Of a stretch of DNA of 64,000 nucleotides, positions 33,482-41,639 are shown in pieces; the stretch's first letter is position 1; each line of letters starts with the position of its first letter. The notes beneath the pieces are model-generated. The model worked only from the letters and a program-made list of their open reading frames with translations. It ran no database searches and was not told where the DNA came from. Source of the DNA: Streptomyces sp. NBC_01296 (GTDB lineage Bacteria > Actinomycetota > Actinomycetes > Streptomycetales > Streptomycetaceae); NCBI RefSeq assembly GCF_035984415.1, contig NZ_CP130720.1, forward strand, positions 4,278,001 to 4,342,000. Reading direction: 5' to 3'. A program made the position numbers and the translations under genes.

Positions 33482-33857
33482 GATCACGTCTTTCCTGGAT
33501 GCGTACCAAGGGAAAGGGGGAGGGAGAGAGGAAAGAAAGGGTGAGGGAAAGGGGAGGCGGGAAAGGGGGCCGGGGTAAATTCGTGGGAGGCCCGGCGCGT
33601 CGGAAATTCGGGCGGCTTCGCGGTGGCGTTCCCGTCCCTTGCAGAGCCGACCCGGTTGCGGATCGCACGACCGGGCGGCTGAACAGGAACCAGATCCTGC
33701 CCAAACCGCCCAGGAAGCGCAAGGGTTCGAGCGAAGATTCCGACGATCGACCCGGTTATTGATATTCGAATCAATGCAAGCTTTCCCGGTCCACCGAGGA
33801 ATCACTGGTGATCCTCGACAAGACCGGAACCGGGCCCGGCGGTTCGGCGGGTGCGGG
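33482..33857. other. Intergenic region with a strong purine/pyrimidine strand bias
   Basis: This 376-base region separates the permease from the upstream sigma factor gene. Bases 33509-33572 are almost pure purine on the plus strand (GGGAAAGGGGGAGGGAGAGA and similar), so the permease mRNA leader would be pyrimidine-rich. A dyad around 33795-33817 (CGAGGAATCAC / GTGATCCTCG, one bulge) just beyond the sigma-factor stop may be its terminator. No gene is evident. Confidence 0.55.
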
Positions 33858-34754
33858 TCAGTCGCCCAGGACGGACCCCAGGTCGATCCGTGCCAGGCGC
33901 TCCGGGTCCGTGAGGATGTCGAGCGCGACGATCTTTCCGTCCTTGACGGTGAACGCCATGAGTGACAGCGGCTTGCCTTCCGCCATGGCGAGCACCCCGG
34001 GAAACCCGTTGACGAAGACCGGGTGGGCGGCCGCTGCGAACCGGGCGAACATGACGGCGTTCGAGGCGACGTCGGTCGCACCGCGCCGGACGGCGCTGGG
34101 GCGCAGCGTGCCGCCGTCGGAGCGGGCCACGACATCGGGGTCGAGGAGGTCGACGAGCGCGTCGAGGTTCCCGCCGCGCGAGGCGGTGAGGAAGGCCTCC
34201 ACGACCTCCCGGGTGCGCACCAGGTCGGCGTCGGGGGCGGGCGCGGCCCCCTGGACCCGGCGGCGGGCGCGGCTGGCGAGCTGCCGGGTGGAGGCGGCGC
34301 TGCGGCCGAGGACCGGGGCGATCTCGTCGAACGGGACCGCGAACAGGTCGTGCAGGACGAAGGCGAGCCGCTCGGCGGGAGCCAGGGTCTCCAGGACCAC
34401 CAGCAGCGCGATGCCCACGGAATCGGCGACGAGGACCTCGTGCTCCGGATCGACGGCTGCGAGCCGCGTGACGACCGGGTCGGGCAGCCGGACGTGCCCG
34501 TCCTGGCCCTGCAGCGGATCCTCGCGCCGCGTGGTGCGCGAGCGCAGCATGTCCAGGCACACCCGGCCGACCACGGTGGTCAGCCAGCCGCCCAGGTTGT
34601 CCACGGCGGTGACGTCCGAGCGGCTCAGCTTCAGCCAGGCCTCCTGCACGGCGTCCTCGGACTCGCTGATCGAGCCCAGCATCCGGTAGGCCACGGCCCG
34701 CAGATGGGGGCGGTACTCCTCGAAGCGCCGGGCCAGCGCGTCCTGCTCGCTCAC
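33858..34754 (-). CDS. sigJ: ECF41-type RNA polymerase sigma factor (SigJ-like)
   Basis: A 298-residue protein. Residues about 8-75 are sigma region 2 (FEEYRPHLRAVAYRMLGSISESEDAVQEAWLKL), residues about 105-165 sigma region 4 (FDEIAPVLGRSAASTRQLASRARRRV), and residues about 178-298 a SnoaL-like domain (VVEAFLTASRGGNLDALVDLLDPDVV.. VNGFPGVLAMAEGKPLSLMAF). This fused C-terminal domain defines ECF41 sigma factors, which are modulated by it instead of by a separate anti-sigma factor. The start is GTG 34754. Confidence 0.92.
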   Translation of the reverse strand: MSEQDALARRFEEYRPHLRAVAYRMLGSISESEDAVQEAWLKLSRSDVTAVDNLGGWLTTVVGRVCLDMLRSRTTRREDPLQGQDGHVRLPDPVVTRLAAVDPEHEVLVADSVGIALLVVLETLAPAERLAFVLHDLFAVPFDEIAPVLGRSAASTRQLASRARRRVQGAAPAPDADLVRTREVVEAFLTASRGGNLDALVDLLDPDVVARSDGGTLRPSAVRRGATDVASNAVMFARFAAAAHPVFVNGFPGVLAMAEGKPLSLMAFTVKDGKIVALDILTDPERLARIDLGSVLGD

Positions 34755-34908
34755 CTGTCACGTCCTCGCGTCGTTGATCGTCGGTGCACGCATGGACGGT
34801 AACCGGACGGTGCGTCATGTGCGCGTGGATTGCGGCCGGATGTCTTGTCCCTGTACGCCTTGCGCAGCCCGGTGGCCGTGATGGCCGGCGGACCGGGGCG
34901 GTGGTTTC

Positions 34909-34941
34909 ACTGGGGGCACCTCCCAGCGGTAGCTGGGGGAG
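34909..34941 (+). repeat. Palindromic intergenic repeat unit
   Basis: ACTGGGGGCACCTCCCAGC followed by GGTAGCTGGGGGAG forms a stem CTCCCAGC / GCTGGGGG around GGTA. I recall very similar units scattered through intergenic regions of streptomycete genomes; only one copy is seen in this window. It lies 80 bases before the aminotransferase start and may act as an RNA hairpin. Confidence 0.5.
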
Positions 34942-35019
34942 AAACACGGCCCCCACTGGATGGCGCACGGGGTACCGACCCTCCCCGGGGTCCGCATCGT
35001 GGACAACTACGCTCGGGAC

Positions 35020-36372
35020 ATGAACGCAGAAGCTGCCCACGCGCTCGCCGCCGTGAAAGACGCCGACCGGAAGCACGTTTTCCATTCCTGGTCGGCGCAG
35101 GAGCTCATCGACCCGCTCGCCGTGGCCGGGGCCGAGGGCTCGTACTTCTGGGACTACCAGGGCAACCGCTTCCTCGACTTCTCCAGTGCCCTGGTCTACA
35201 CGAACATCGGCTACCAGCACCCCAAGGTGACCGCTGCCATCCAGGAGCAGGCGGCCAAGCTCTGCACCGTCGCGCCCGGCTTCGCCGTCGACGTCCGCTC
35301 GGAGGCGGCCCGGCTGATCGCCGAGCGCACCCCGGGCGACCTCGACAAGATCTTCTTCACCAATGCGGGCGCCGAGGCCGTCGAGAACGCCGTACGGATG
35401 GCCCGGCTGCACACCGGCCGGCCCAAGGTGCTGTCCGCGTACCGCTCGTACCACGGGGCCACGTCCACCGCGATCAACCTGACCGGTGACGCCCGCCGCT
35501 TCGGCAACGACAGCGCGACCGCCGGCGTCGTGCACTTCTGGGGGCCCTTCGCCTACCGCTCGCCCTTCTACGCGGCCACCGAGGCCGAGGAGTGCGAGCG
35601 TGCCCTGCGCCACCTCGAGGACACCATCGTCTTCGAAGGCCCGCAGTCCATCGCCGCGATCATCCTGGAGACCGTCGGCGGCGCCCCGGGCGTGCTCGTG
35701 CACCCCGACGGCTACCTCGCCGGGGTCCGCGAGCTCTGCGACCGCTTCGGCATCGTCTTCATCCTGGACGAGATCATGGTCGGCTTCGGCCGCACCGGGA
35801 AGTGGTTCGCCTCCGAGCACTGGGACGTCACCCCCGACCTGATCTGCTTCGCCAAGGGCGTGACCAGCGGATACGTCCCGCTCGGCGGGGTCGCCATCTC
35901 GGCCGCCATCGCCGAGACCTTCGCCCGCCGGCCCTACCCGGGCGGGCTGACGTACTCCGGGCACGTGCTGGCCTGCGGAGCCGCCGTGGCGACGATCAAC
36001 GTCATGGAGGAGGAGGGCATCGTCGAGCAGTCCGCCCGCACCGGAGCGGAGCTGCTGGGGCCGGGCCTGCGCGCCCTCGCCGAGAAGCACCCCTCGGTCG
36101 GCGAGGTCCGCGGTCTGGGCACGTTCTGGGCCCTGGAGCTCGTACGGGACCGGCAGACGCGCGAGCCGCTCGTCCCGTACAACGCCTCGGGGGCGGACAA
36201 CGCGCCCATGGCCGAGTTCGCCGCCGCCTGCAAGAAGGGCGGGCTCTGGCCGCTGACCGCCGGCAACCGCATCCACGTCGCCCCGCCCTGCAACATCGGC
36301 CCGCAGGACGTGGCCCAGGGCCTCGCGATCCTCGACGAGGCGCTGTCGGTCGCGGATACGCACACCGTCTGA
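35020..36372 (+). CDS. PLP-dependent class III aminotransferase
   Basis: A 450-residue fold-type I enzyme. FFTNAGAEAVENAVRMARLHTGRPKVLSAYRSYHG is the PLP phosphate-binding region, FILDEIMVGFGRTGKWF holds the Asp that contacts the PLP ring nitrogen, and LICFAKGVTSGYVPLGG carries the Schiff-base Lys279. The family covers omega-aminotransferases for beta-alanine, taurine, putrescine or GABA; the exact amine donor is not predictable. ATG 35020 begins the conserved region; the frame upstream to 34960 lacks support. Confidence 0.92.
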   Translation: MNAEAAHALAAVKDADRKHVFHSWSAQELIDPLAVAGAEGSYFWDYQGNRFLDFSSALVYTNIGYQHPKVTAAIQEQAAKLCTVAPGFAVDVRSEAARLIAERTPGDLDKIFFTNAGAEAVENAVRMARLHTGRPKVLSAYRSYHGATSTAINLTGDARRFGNDSATAGVVHFWGPFAYRSPFYAATEAEECERALRHLEDTIVFEGPQSIAAIILETVGGAPGVLVHPDGYLAGVRELCDRFGIVFILDEIMVGFGRTGKWFASEHWDVTPDLICFAKGVTSGYVPLGGVAISAAIAETFARRPYPGGLTYSGHVLACGAAVATINVMEEEGIVEQSARTGAELLGPGLRALAEKHPSVGEVRGLGTFWALELVRDRQTREPLVPYNASGADNAPMAEFAAACKKGGLWPLTAGNRIHVAPPCNIGPQDVAQGLAILDEALSVADTHTV

Positions 36373-36627
36373 CCTGCTGCGCTGTGCGGTCGCCCAAGCC
36401 GTGGGTGCCGGTGTTCGGATGATCTGTACGGGTAACAACGCCCTTCGCGCATGTTGCAATCCGAAGCAGCACCTACGGACCGGGATGCACGTCAGTCCCG
36501 GGGCGGCCCCTCGGGGCCGAACGGCGGGGAGCGGGACGTCCTGCGGTCAGGGGCGGGCGCTGGACGCCGGGCGTACGGGATCCAGACCACCGGACTCCGT
36601 GTTCCCGAGGCACCGAAGGAAGACACC

Positions 36628-37545
36628 ATGAGCAAGCACGTCCTGGCGCAGAACCAGTACGGCAAGGCCGAGAACCGCATCGTCAAGGTCACCCGCAAGG
36701 GCGGCGACGGTTCGTGGCACGAGATCCGCGACCTCAACGTCTCGGTCGCGCTCCGCGGCGAGTTCCGCGACGTCCACCTGACCGGCGACAACGCCAACTG
36801 CCTGCCGACGGACACCACCAAGAACACGGTGTACGCCTTCGGCAAGGAGCACGGCATCGCCTCCCCCGAGGCCTTCGGCATCCTGCTCGCGAAGCACTTC
36901 GTCTCCTCCCAGTCGCCGATCCGCGAGGCGCAGATCCGGATCGAGGAGTACGCCTGGGAGCGGATCCCGGTCCCGACGCGCAAGGAGCAGCACTCCTTCG
37001 TCCTCAAGGGCCAGGAGGTGCGCACCGCGCAGATCACGTACAGCGAGACGACCGGCCTGCAGGTCATCTCGGGCCTGAAGGACCTGACGGTGATGAACTC
37101 GACGAACTCCGAGTTCCACGGCTACATCAAGGACAAGTACACGACGCTCAAGGAGGCGTACGACCGCATCCTGGCGACCAAGGTCACCGCGCGCTGGGCG
37201 CACTCGGCGCTGGCCGCGGACGACTCCGCGTACGACTGGGACCAGTCGTACAAGAAGGTCCGCAAGAACATGCTGGAAGCGTTCGCGGAAACCTACTCGT
37301 ACTCGCTGCAGCAGACCCTCAACCAGATGGCCGAGCGGGTGCTCGACCACTGCCCGCGGGTCAACGAGGTACGCCTGAACCTCCCCAACAAGCACCACTT
37401 CCTCGTCGACCTGGAGCCCTTCGGCCTCAAGAACGACAACGAGGTCTACTTCGCGGCGGACCGGATGTACGGCCTGATCGAGGGCACCGTGCACCGCGAC
37501 GGCGTGCAGCCGGTGATCGCGACGAGCGACTGGATCGTCGCGTAG
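36628..37545 (+). CDS. pucL: Factor-independent urate hydroxylase (uricase)
   Basis: A 305-residue uricase of standard length made of two T-fold domains. QNQYGKAENRIVKV near the N-terminus holds the catalytic Lys13, LPTDTTKNTVYAF (residues 59-71) holds the Thr that completes the proton relay, and LPNKHHFLVDLEPFGLKNDNEV near the C-terminus holds the conserved His region and substrate-binding residues. The enzyme oxidises urate to 5-hydroxyisourate in purine catabolism. ATG 36628 follows GAAGGAAG. No other ureide genes are adjacent, so it is regulated alone. A terminator hairpin follows. Confidence 0.96.
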   Translation: MSKHVLAQNQYGKAENRIVKVTRKGGDGSWHEIRDLNVSVALRGEFRDVHLTGDNANCLPTDTTKNTVYAFGKEHGIASPEAFGILLAKHFVSSQSPIREAQIRIEEYAWERIPVPTRKEQHSFVLKGQEVRTAQITYSETTGLQVISGLKDLTVMNSTNSEFHGYIKDKYTTLKEAYDRILATKVTARWAHSALAADDSAYDWDQSYKKVRKNMLEAFAETYSYSLQQTLNQMAERVLDHCPRVNEVRLNLPNKHHFLVDLEPFGLKNDNEVYFAADRMYGLIEGTVHRDGVQPVIATSDWIVA

Positions 37546-37580
37546 GTCGCGCGGGTCGCGCAACGGCTCCTGCACACGTT

Positions 37581-37611
37581 CGGCCCGGACCGCGTCGCGG
37601 GGTCCGGGCCG
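37581..37611. terminator. Terminator after uricase gene
   Basis: CGGCCCGGACC (37581-37591) and GGTCCGGGCCG (37601-37611) pair perfectly with a nine-base loop and are followed by TTCTGCT. It lies between convergent genes and may serve both. Confidence 0.8.
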
Positions 37612-37641
37612 TTCTGCTGCCCGCGCCCCGTTCTGCTCCGG

Positions 37642-38091
37642 CTACTTGTCGACCGGCTGCCCCAGTTGGAGGTTCCACCGCCCGAGCCGCCCGGTGAGGT
37701 TGGTCACCGTGTCCGGCCGTACGTCGAGGCGCCAGAACGCGGCGGCCGGCAGCTCCAGCGCGAACACCACGGCCGCCCGTACGACGGCCTGGTCGACCAC
37801 GGCGCGGTGCGTGCCCGCGGGCAGAGCGGCGAGGGCGGCGCCGACGCGGGCGATCAGCGCGGCGACGGACTCCCCGCCGGGCGGTGCGTAGTCGGGGTCC
37901 GTCAGCCAGCTGCGGACCGCGGCCGGATCCTCGGCGGCGACCTCGTCCAGGGTCCGCCCGGCCCACTCCCCCGCGTCCGGGCCCTGCAGGCCCGCGAACT
38001 CCGGGCAGGGGTCGCCGTGGTCGAAGCGCACCTGTCGCGAGGCGTCGAACGGACGTCTCACGAACTGAACTCGTACCACGGCACTCTTCAT
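37642..38091 (-). CDS. Degenerate histidine-phosphatase-like protein next to cbtBA
   Basis: A 149-residue protein matching the C-terminal part of the histidine phosphatase family: EWAGRTLDEVAAEDPAAVRSWLTDPDYAPPGGESVAALIARV, then AVVRAAVVFALELPAAAFWRLDVRPDTVTNLTGRLGRWNLQL. The N-terminal RHG catalytic motif is missing, and where the second catalytic His is expected the sequence reads VVDQAVV. It is therefore unlikely to be an active phosphatase. Relatives beside cbtBA in other streptomycetes are, as I recall, also altered at this His, suggesting a retained non-catalytic role in cobalt/cobalamin physiology. ATG 38091 lacks a clear ribosome site. Confidence 0.7.
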   Translation of the reverse strand: MKSAVVRVQFVRRPFDASRQVRFDHGDPCPEFAGLQGPDAGEWAGRTLDEVAAEDPAAVRSWLTDPDYAPPGGESVAALIARVGAALAALPAGTHRAVVDQAVVRAAVVFALELPAAAFWRLDVRPDTVTNLTGRLGRWNLQLGQPVDK

Positions 38092-38146
38092 AAGGGGAGC
38101 GTAAACGCGGTACGGTCTCGGACGACAACCTAAAAAAAGACGACGG

Positions 38147-38270
38147 TATGACGGAAGTACCGGTGAAAATCCGGCACGGTCGCGCCACTGTGAATCCTCC
38201 CGGAGGGGGAGGAGAAGTCAGACCCGCCATGTCGTCGCGAGCACCACTGACCGGGACGCGTGTTCCCTCT
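38147..38270 (+). ncRNA. Cobalamin riboswitch (AdoCbl aptamer)
   Basis: Diagnostic segments occur in order: GTACCGGTGAAAATCCGGCAC (P3/L3-type hairpin), GCGCCACTGTGA (B12 box), a G+C hairpin TCCTCCCGGAGGGGGAGGA, and AGTCAGACCC (closing strand). These match the canonical cobalamin aptamer. The leader ends 12 bases before cbtB, whose ribosome site CTGGAGG could be occluded in the ligand-bound state. In this family the ligand represses cobalt-uptake genes. Confidence 0.93.
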
Positions 38271-38282
38271 GGAGGTTCTGCC

Positions 38283-38495
38283 ATGGCTCACTCCGCCGTG
38301 CCCACGACGGCCCCTGCCGTCACCCCGATCTCGCTCTCCGCGCTCGCCCCCTGGGCCCTGTTCGTCGGCGTCCTGATGCTGGTCCTGCTCTACCTCGTCG
38401 GTGCCGAGCAGGGCGCCACCGCGCTCTTCCAGGGCGACACCGTCCACGAGTGGATGCACGACGGTCGCCACCTCCTCGGCTTCCCCTGCCACTGA
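38283..38495 (+). CDS. cbtB: CbtB, small cobalt transporter subunit
   Basis: A 70-residue protein with one hydrophobic helix (PWALFVGVLMLVLLYLVGA) and a His-rich C-terminal tail (VHEWMHDGRHLLGFPCH), the defining metal-binding motif of CbtB. CbtB works with CbtA as a cobalt uptake system. ATG 38283 follows TGGAGG. It is controlled by the riboswitch immediately upstream and followed 30 bases later by cbtA. Confidence 0.93.
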   Translation: MAHSAVPTTAPAVTPISLSALAPWALFVGVLMLVLLYLVGAEQGATALFQGDTVHEWMHDGRHLLGFPCH

Positions 38496-38524
38496 TCGCC
38501 GCCTCGGCAAGGGAAGACCGAACC

Positions 38525-39280
38525 ATGAACTCCATTTCCCCCCGCGTCCTGCTGGTGCGGGGCATGCTGGCCGGGCTGCTCGCCGGCGTGGCGGCGTTCC
38601 TCGTCGCGTACGTCCTCGGTGAGTCCAAGGTCGACGCGGCCATCGCCATCGAGGAGGCGGGCCACGCCGCCCACGATCACGGCGAGGAGGCGGCCCCGGT
38701 CAGCCGGGCCCTCCAGGCCACGGCAGGCCTCGGCACCGGCACGCTCCTGTACGGGATCGCGCTCGGCGGCATCGCCGCGCTCGTGTTCTGCTACGCCCTG
38801 GGCCGGATCGGCCGCTTCGGCCCGCGGGCCACGGCCCTGTTGGTCTCGGGCGGCCTGTTCGTCGCCTTCAACCTGGTGCCGTTCCTCAAGTACCCCTCCA
38901 ACCCGCCGGCCGTCGGGGACCCCGACACCGTCGTCCGGAGGACAACCCTCTACATCCTGATGATCGCGTTGAGCGCGCTGCTCTCGGCGGGTGCGCTCAT
39001 CCTGGGCCGGCGCCTGGCGCCCAAGCTCGGGAACTGGAACGCCTCGGTCGTCGCCTCGGTCGGCTTCGTCGCGGTGGTCGCCATCGCCTACGCGGCCCTG
39101 CCCGGCATCAACGAGGTCCCGGCGGACTTCCCGGCCGCCCTGATCTGGCAGTTCCGCCTCGCGACCGTGGCCATCCAGGTCGCGATGTGGACGACTTTCG
39201 GCCTGGCCTTCGGTTTTCTTGCCGAACGGGCCCTTGTCCCGGCCGCCGCACCCCAGGAGGCTGTACAGCCCGCGAGCTGA
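38525..39280 (+). CDS. cbtA: CbtA, cobalt transporter membrane subunit
   Basis: A 251-residue protein with five membrane helices. The N-terminal VLLVRGMLAGLLAGVAAFLVAY, the His-containing EEAGHAAHDHGEEAAPVSR loop, and GTLLYGIALGGIAALVFCYALGR are typical of CbtA. With CbtB it transports cobalt for cobalamin synthesis. The start is ATG 38525. The riboswitch should control both genes as an operon. Confidence 0.93.
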   Translation: MNSISPRVLLVRGMLAGLLAGVAAFLVAYVLGESKVDAAIAIEEAGHAAHDHGEEAAPVSRALQATAGLGTGTLLYGIALGGIAALVFCYALGRIGRFGPRATALLVSGGLFVAFNLVPFLKYPSNPPAVGDPDTVVRRTTLYILMIALSALLSAGALILGRRLAPKLGNWNASVVASVGFVAVVAIAYAALPGINEVPADFPAALIWQFRLATVAIQVAMWTTFGLAFGFLAERALVPAAAPQEAVQPAS

Positions 39281-39301
39281 CGATGAGGGGGCCGGTAGTA
39301 C

Positions 39302-39547
39302 ATGCAGACGGCGATCTGGGAATGGCGCGGCTGGACGGGCGCCGTCCCGTTCTGGCTCAACACCGTTCTGCTGCTCCTGGCCCCTTTCACCGCCGCCACG
39401 CTACTGGCCCAGGTCGGCCTCATCACGGCCCTGGCCGCCCTCGGCGGCCTGGCCCGCCACCTCTGGTTCGGCGACCACGGCCACCCGGCCATCCACCTCG
39501 CCGCCGCCCTCATGGGGGCGGCGGCGATCGCTTTCGTCCTCGTCTGA
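39302..39547 (+). CDS. Small two- or three-span membrane protein
   Basis: An 81-residue protein, MQTAIWEWRGWTGAVPFWLN.., with hydrophobic segments at about residues 18-40 and 60-80 and a short polar loop with HLWFGDHGHPAIH. It starts 22 bases after cbtA on the same strand, so it may be part of the cobalt operon, and the His pair in the loop could contact metal. No family is recognised and the ribosome site is weak (GGGGGCC). Confidence 0.5.
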   Translation: MQTAIWEWRGWTGAVPFWLNTVLLLLAPFTAATLLAQVGLITALAALGGLARHLWFGDHGHPAIHLAAALMGAAAIAFVLV

Positions 39548-39594
39548 CCCTCCCCGGCCCCGGGGCCCCGCCCCGCACTCATAGGGTCGGGTCC

Positions 39595-40239
39595 ATGAGC
39601 TTCAGCGTGTACGCCCGGCGGGTGCGGGACCGCACGCTGCCGCACGCCCACCGGCGGAGCGCATTGCGCAGCGCCGTCGTCCTGTTCAAGCCCTTCGGGT
39701 TCCGGGCGACCTGGTCCTACCTCGGCACCGTCGGGGACCTGGACCGGGACGGGGACGCGCTGCTGAGGGCGCTGGAGAAGCTCGAGTCGAGCCGGGACGC
39801 GGGGATCGCCGAGCGGGCCGCGTTCGCCGAGCGGCGGCGCGAGGAGAAGCGGATCCTGCACCGGCAGCGTCCCTCGGCCGCCGACACGGAGTTCTTTCGG
39901 GGGCCCCGTTGGCCCGGGCCCGACGGGCACAGGGCGGTGGTCCACGAGGTCGCCCGGCTCTGGCGCGCTCACGCCGGGCCGGTTCCCGAACTGCCCGCGG
40001 GGGCCACCGGGGCGACCGGCCTCGACATCGTGGTGTGCGGGCACGTCCTCTCGTACCTGACGGCCGGCGGCCGTCTGGACCGGCATCGGCTGGATGCGGT
40101 CGCGGAGTGTCTGCCGGGACTGCGCCGGTGGGCCTCGCCGCCACCCCCGCACGACGCGGCATGCACGTACTTCCGGCGTCTGTTGAGGATGGCCGAGCTG
40201 ATCCTCAACGACCCGGACGGCGCTACGCGGCAGCAGTAG
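39595..40239 (+). CDS. Conserved streptomycete hypothetical protein
   Basis: A 214-residue soluble, Arg-rich, helical protein starting MSFSVYARRVRDRTLPHAHR. Codon bias is strong throughout. The start follows AGGGTCGGGTCC with no perfect ribosome site. Helices with ALLRALEKLESSRDAGIAERAAFAERRREEKRIL and a C-terminal CTYFRRLLRMAELILNDPD suggest an all-alpha domain. I recall similar proteins in Streptomyces near oriC but know no function. Confidence 0.6.
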   Translation: MSFSVYARRVRDRTLPHAHRRSALRSAVVLFKPFGFRATWSYLGTVGDLDRDGDALLRALEKLESSRDAGIAERAAFAERRREEKRILHRQRPSAADTEFFRGPRWPGPDGHRAVVHEVARLWRAHAGPVPELPAGATGATGLDIVVCGHVLSYLTAGGRLDRHRLDAVAECLPGLRRWASPPPPHDAACTYFRRLLRMAELILNDPDGATRQQ

Positions 40240-40484
40240 CCGCTCCGCCGTCCACCCGCGCGCGGTACGCGGTGCACTCGTTCGGCCGTATCCTGCGCAA
40301 TCCTCGGGTCAGGGGCGGTGCACCCGTCACCAGCTGGGAAGACGTCCGGGGCGGGGCTCCGACACGCCTGTGACGTGGCGTCAGTCTTCGGCGTTGTAAC
40401 CGGTACTGACGGGCAGGGAGGGGTTCCACTGCTCTCAGGAGACCCGGCCGCCTGAGCCGGGGAATCGGACCAGGAGGGAATTCC

Positions 40485-41066
40485 ATGCCCCGCGCCAAGT
40501 GGGTGGTCGGCGTGCTGACAGTGGCTCTGCTGGGCGCCGGCATAGGGATGTTGCGGAGCACCGAGGGCGCGCGGCCCAGCGCCGCAACCGCCGCGGACGC
40601 GCTGCCCTCGCGGGCCCTGGGCCTGTCCGGTCACCGCCGGCTCGTCGAGCAGCTGGAGCACTCGGGGCAGCACGCCGCCGCCAAGGGGCCCCGACCCGCA
40701 CGGGCCGCCGGCATCACACCGCTGCGGGCCGCACGGCCGCTGCGGCTGCACATCCCCAGTCTGGGGATCGACCTGCCGTTGGGCGGGGACGGGGACGAAG
40801 CCTCCTGGGACCACGACACCCCGGCCCCGGGCTCGGCCGGCACCGCCGTGGTCACGGCCGCCGACCTGCGCCTCGCCGAGCTGCGACGCGGGCTGACCGT
40901 CGAGATCGCGCGCGCGGACGGCCGTACCGCCGTCTTCACCGTCGACCGCGTCTCGCCCGGCGGGATCAGCGGTCGCGGGCAGCGGCCCGGGCGGGCCCAA
41001 CTGCGGCTGATCAGCGGTGAGACCACGGTCCTGGCGCGGCTGACCGGCCGGCACCGCACCGGCTGA
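40485..41066 (+). CDS. Sortase-like protein lacking the catalytic cysteine
   Basis: A 193-residue protein with an N-terminal membrane anchor or signal (WVVGVLTVALLGAGIGM) and a C-terminal beta domain. PLRLHIPSLGIDLPL is the typical first strand of class F/E sortases, followed by D.DEASWDHDTPAPGSAGTAVVTA and FTVDRVSPGG. In active sortases the catalytic His precedes this position and a TLxTC motif ends the domain. Here the end reads LRLISGETTVLARL with no Cys, and the His position is an Ala-Asp stretch. It is therefore a probable pseudo-sortase. ATG 40485 follows AGGAGGG. Confidence 0.7.
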   Translation: MPRAKWVVGVLTVALLGAGIGMLRSTEGARPSAATAADALPSRALGLSGHRRLVEQLEHSGQHAAAKGPRPARAAGITPLRAARPLRLHIPSLGIDLPLGGDGDEASWDHDTPAPGSAGTAVVTAADLRLAELRRGLTVEIARADGRTAVFTVDRVSPGGISGRGQRPGRAQLRLISGETTVLARLTGRHRTG

Positions 41067-41239
41067 CCCCGCCGGCGCCGCCCCGACCGCCCCCGACCGC
41101 CCGCGACCGGCCCCGACCGCCCCGCGCACCGGCAGCTCCCTCGGCTTCTGTCAGCCGAGGGGGGTGTCTTCGTCCCCCGGTCGGGGGCTTCTGCACTCCG
41201 GTCGGGGAGTCGCCCGGCGTGTCGGGGCAGACCCCTCGC

Positions 41240-41614
41240 ATGAGCGGGACACGGCAGGCACGCACGGCACTGGCCAGGGCCCTTTCGGCGGCCTGTGTCG
41301 TGCTGCTGTGCCTGTTCGCGTCCGGTCCCGCCGTCACGACGGCCGCAGCGGCGGCCGCCGTCGTCGAGCGCACCGGGTCCGGAGCGCCGAGCGAGCCGGG
41401 CGCGCCCGTCGAGGGGGAGTCCGATCCGGCCGCGGATCCCGAAGTGCGCCCCGCCGTACGCCTGGTCGTGCGCGGACCGGCGGGTGTACGGCAGCTGCCG
41501 CGGCCGGTGTTTCACGTGAAACACGCCGGTCAGGCGATGCGCGCCGAGTCGTTCGGGACGGACGGACCGATGCCGTCCGCGGGGACGGTGCGGGGTGTGG
41601 TCCTGCGCTGCTGA
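41240..41614 (+). CDS. Small secreted protein containing a parS site in its coding sequence
   Basis: A 124-residue protein with a signal peptide (TRQARTALARALSAACVVLLCLFASGPAVTTAAAA) and a short mature part of low complexity. The mature part contains RPVFHVKHAGQ, where FHVK is encoded by the parS palindrome. The start is ATG 41240 (GTG 41219 is an alternative). The function is unknown; it resembles small streptomycete secreted proteins whose coding region tolerates the DNA site. Confidence 0.55.
   Translation: MSGTRQARTALARALSAACVVLLCLFASGPAVTTAAAAAAVVERTGSGAPSEPGAPVEGESDPAADPEVRPAVRLVVRGPAGVRQLPRPVFHVKHAGQAMRAESFGTDGPMPSAGTVRGVVLRC
41508..41523. promoter_or_regulatory. parS (ParB centromere site), perfect
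   Basis: TGTTTCACGTGAAACA contains the Streptomyces parS consensus GTTTCACGTGAAAC at 41509-41522. ParB binds these sites near oriC and, with ParA, segregates and compacts the chromosome during sporulation. Here it lies in a reading frame and encodes Phe-His-Val-Lys. Confidence 0.95.
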
Positions 41615-41639
41615 GCGGGCCGAGCAGCAGCGCGTCCCC

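Noticed and set aside
33802..36459. An 885-codon minus-strand frame across sigJ and the aminotransferase
   Set aside because: It is out of frame with sigJ and antisense to the aminotransferase, with no known domain.
36401..36631. A 76-codon plus-strand frame before uricase
   Set aside because: It has poor codon bias, overlaps the uricase ribosome site and has no family resemblance.
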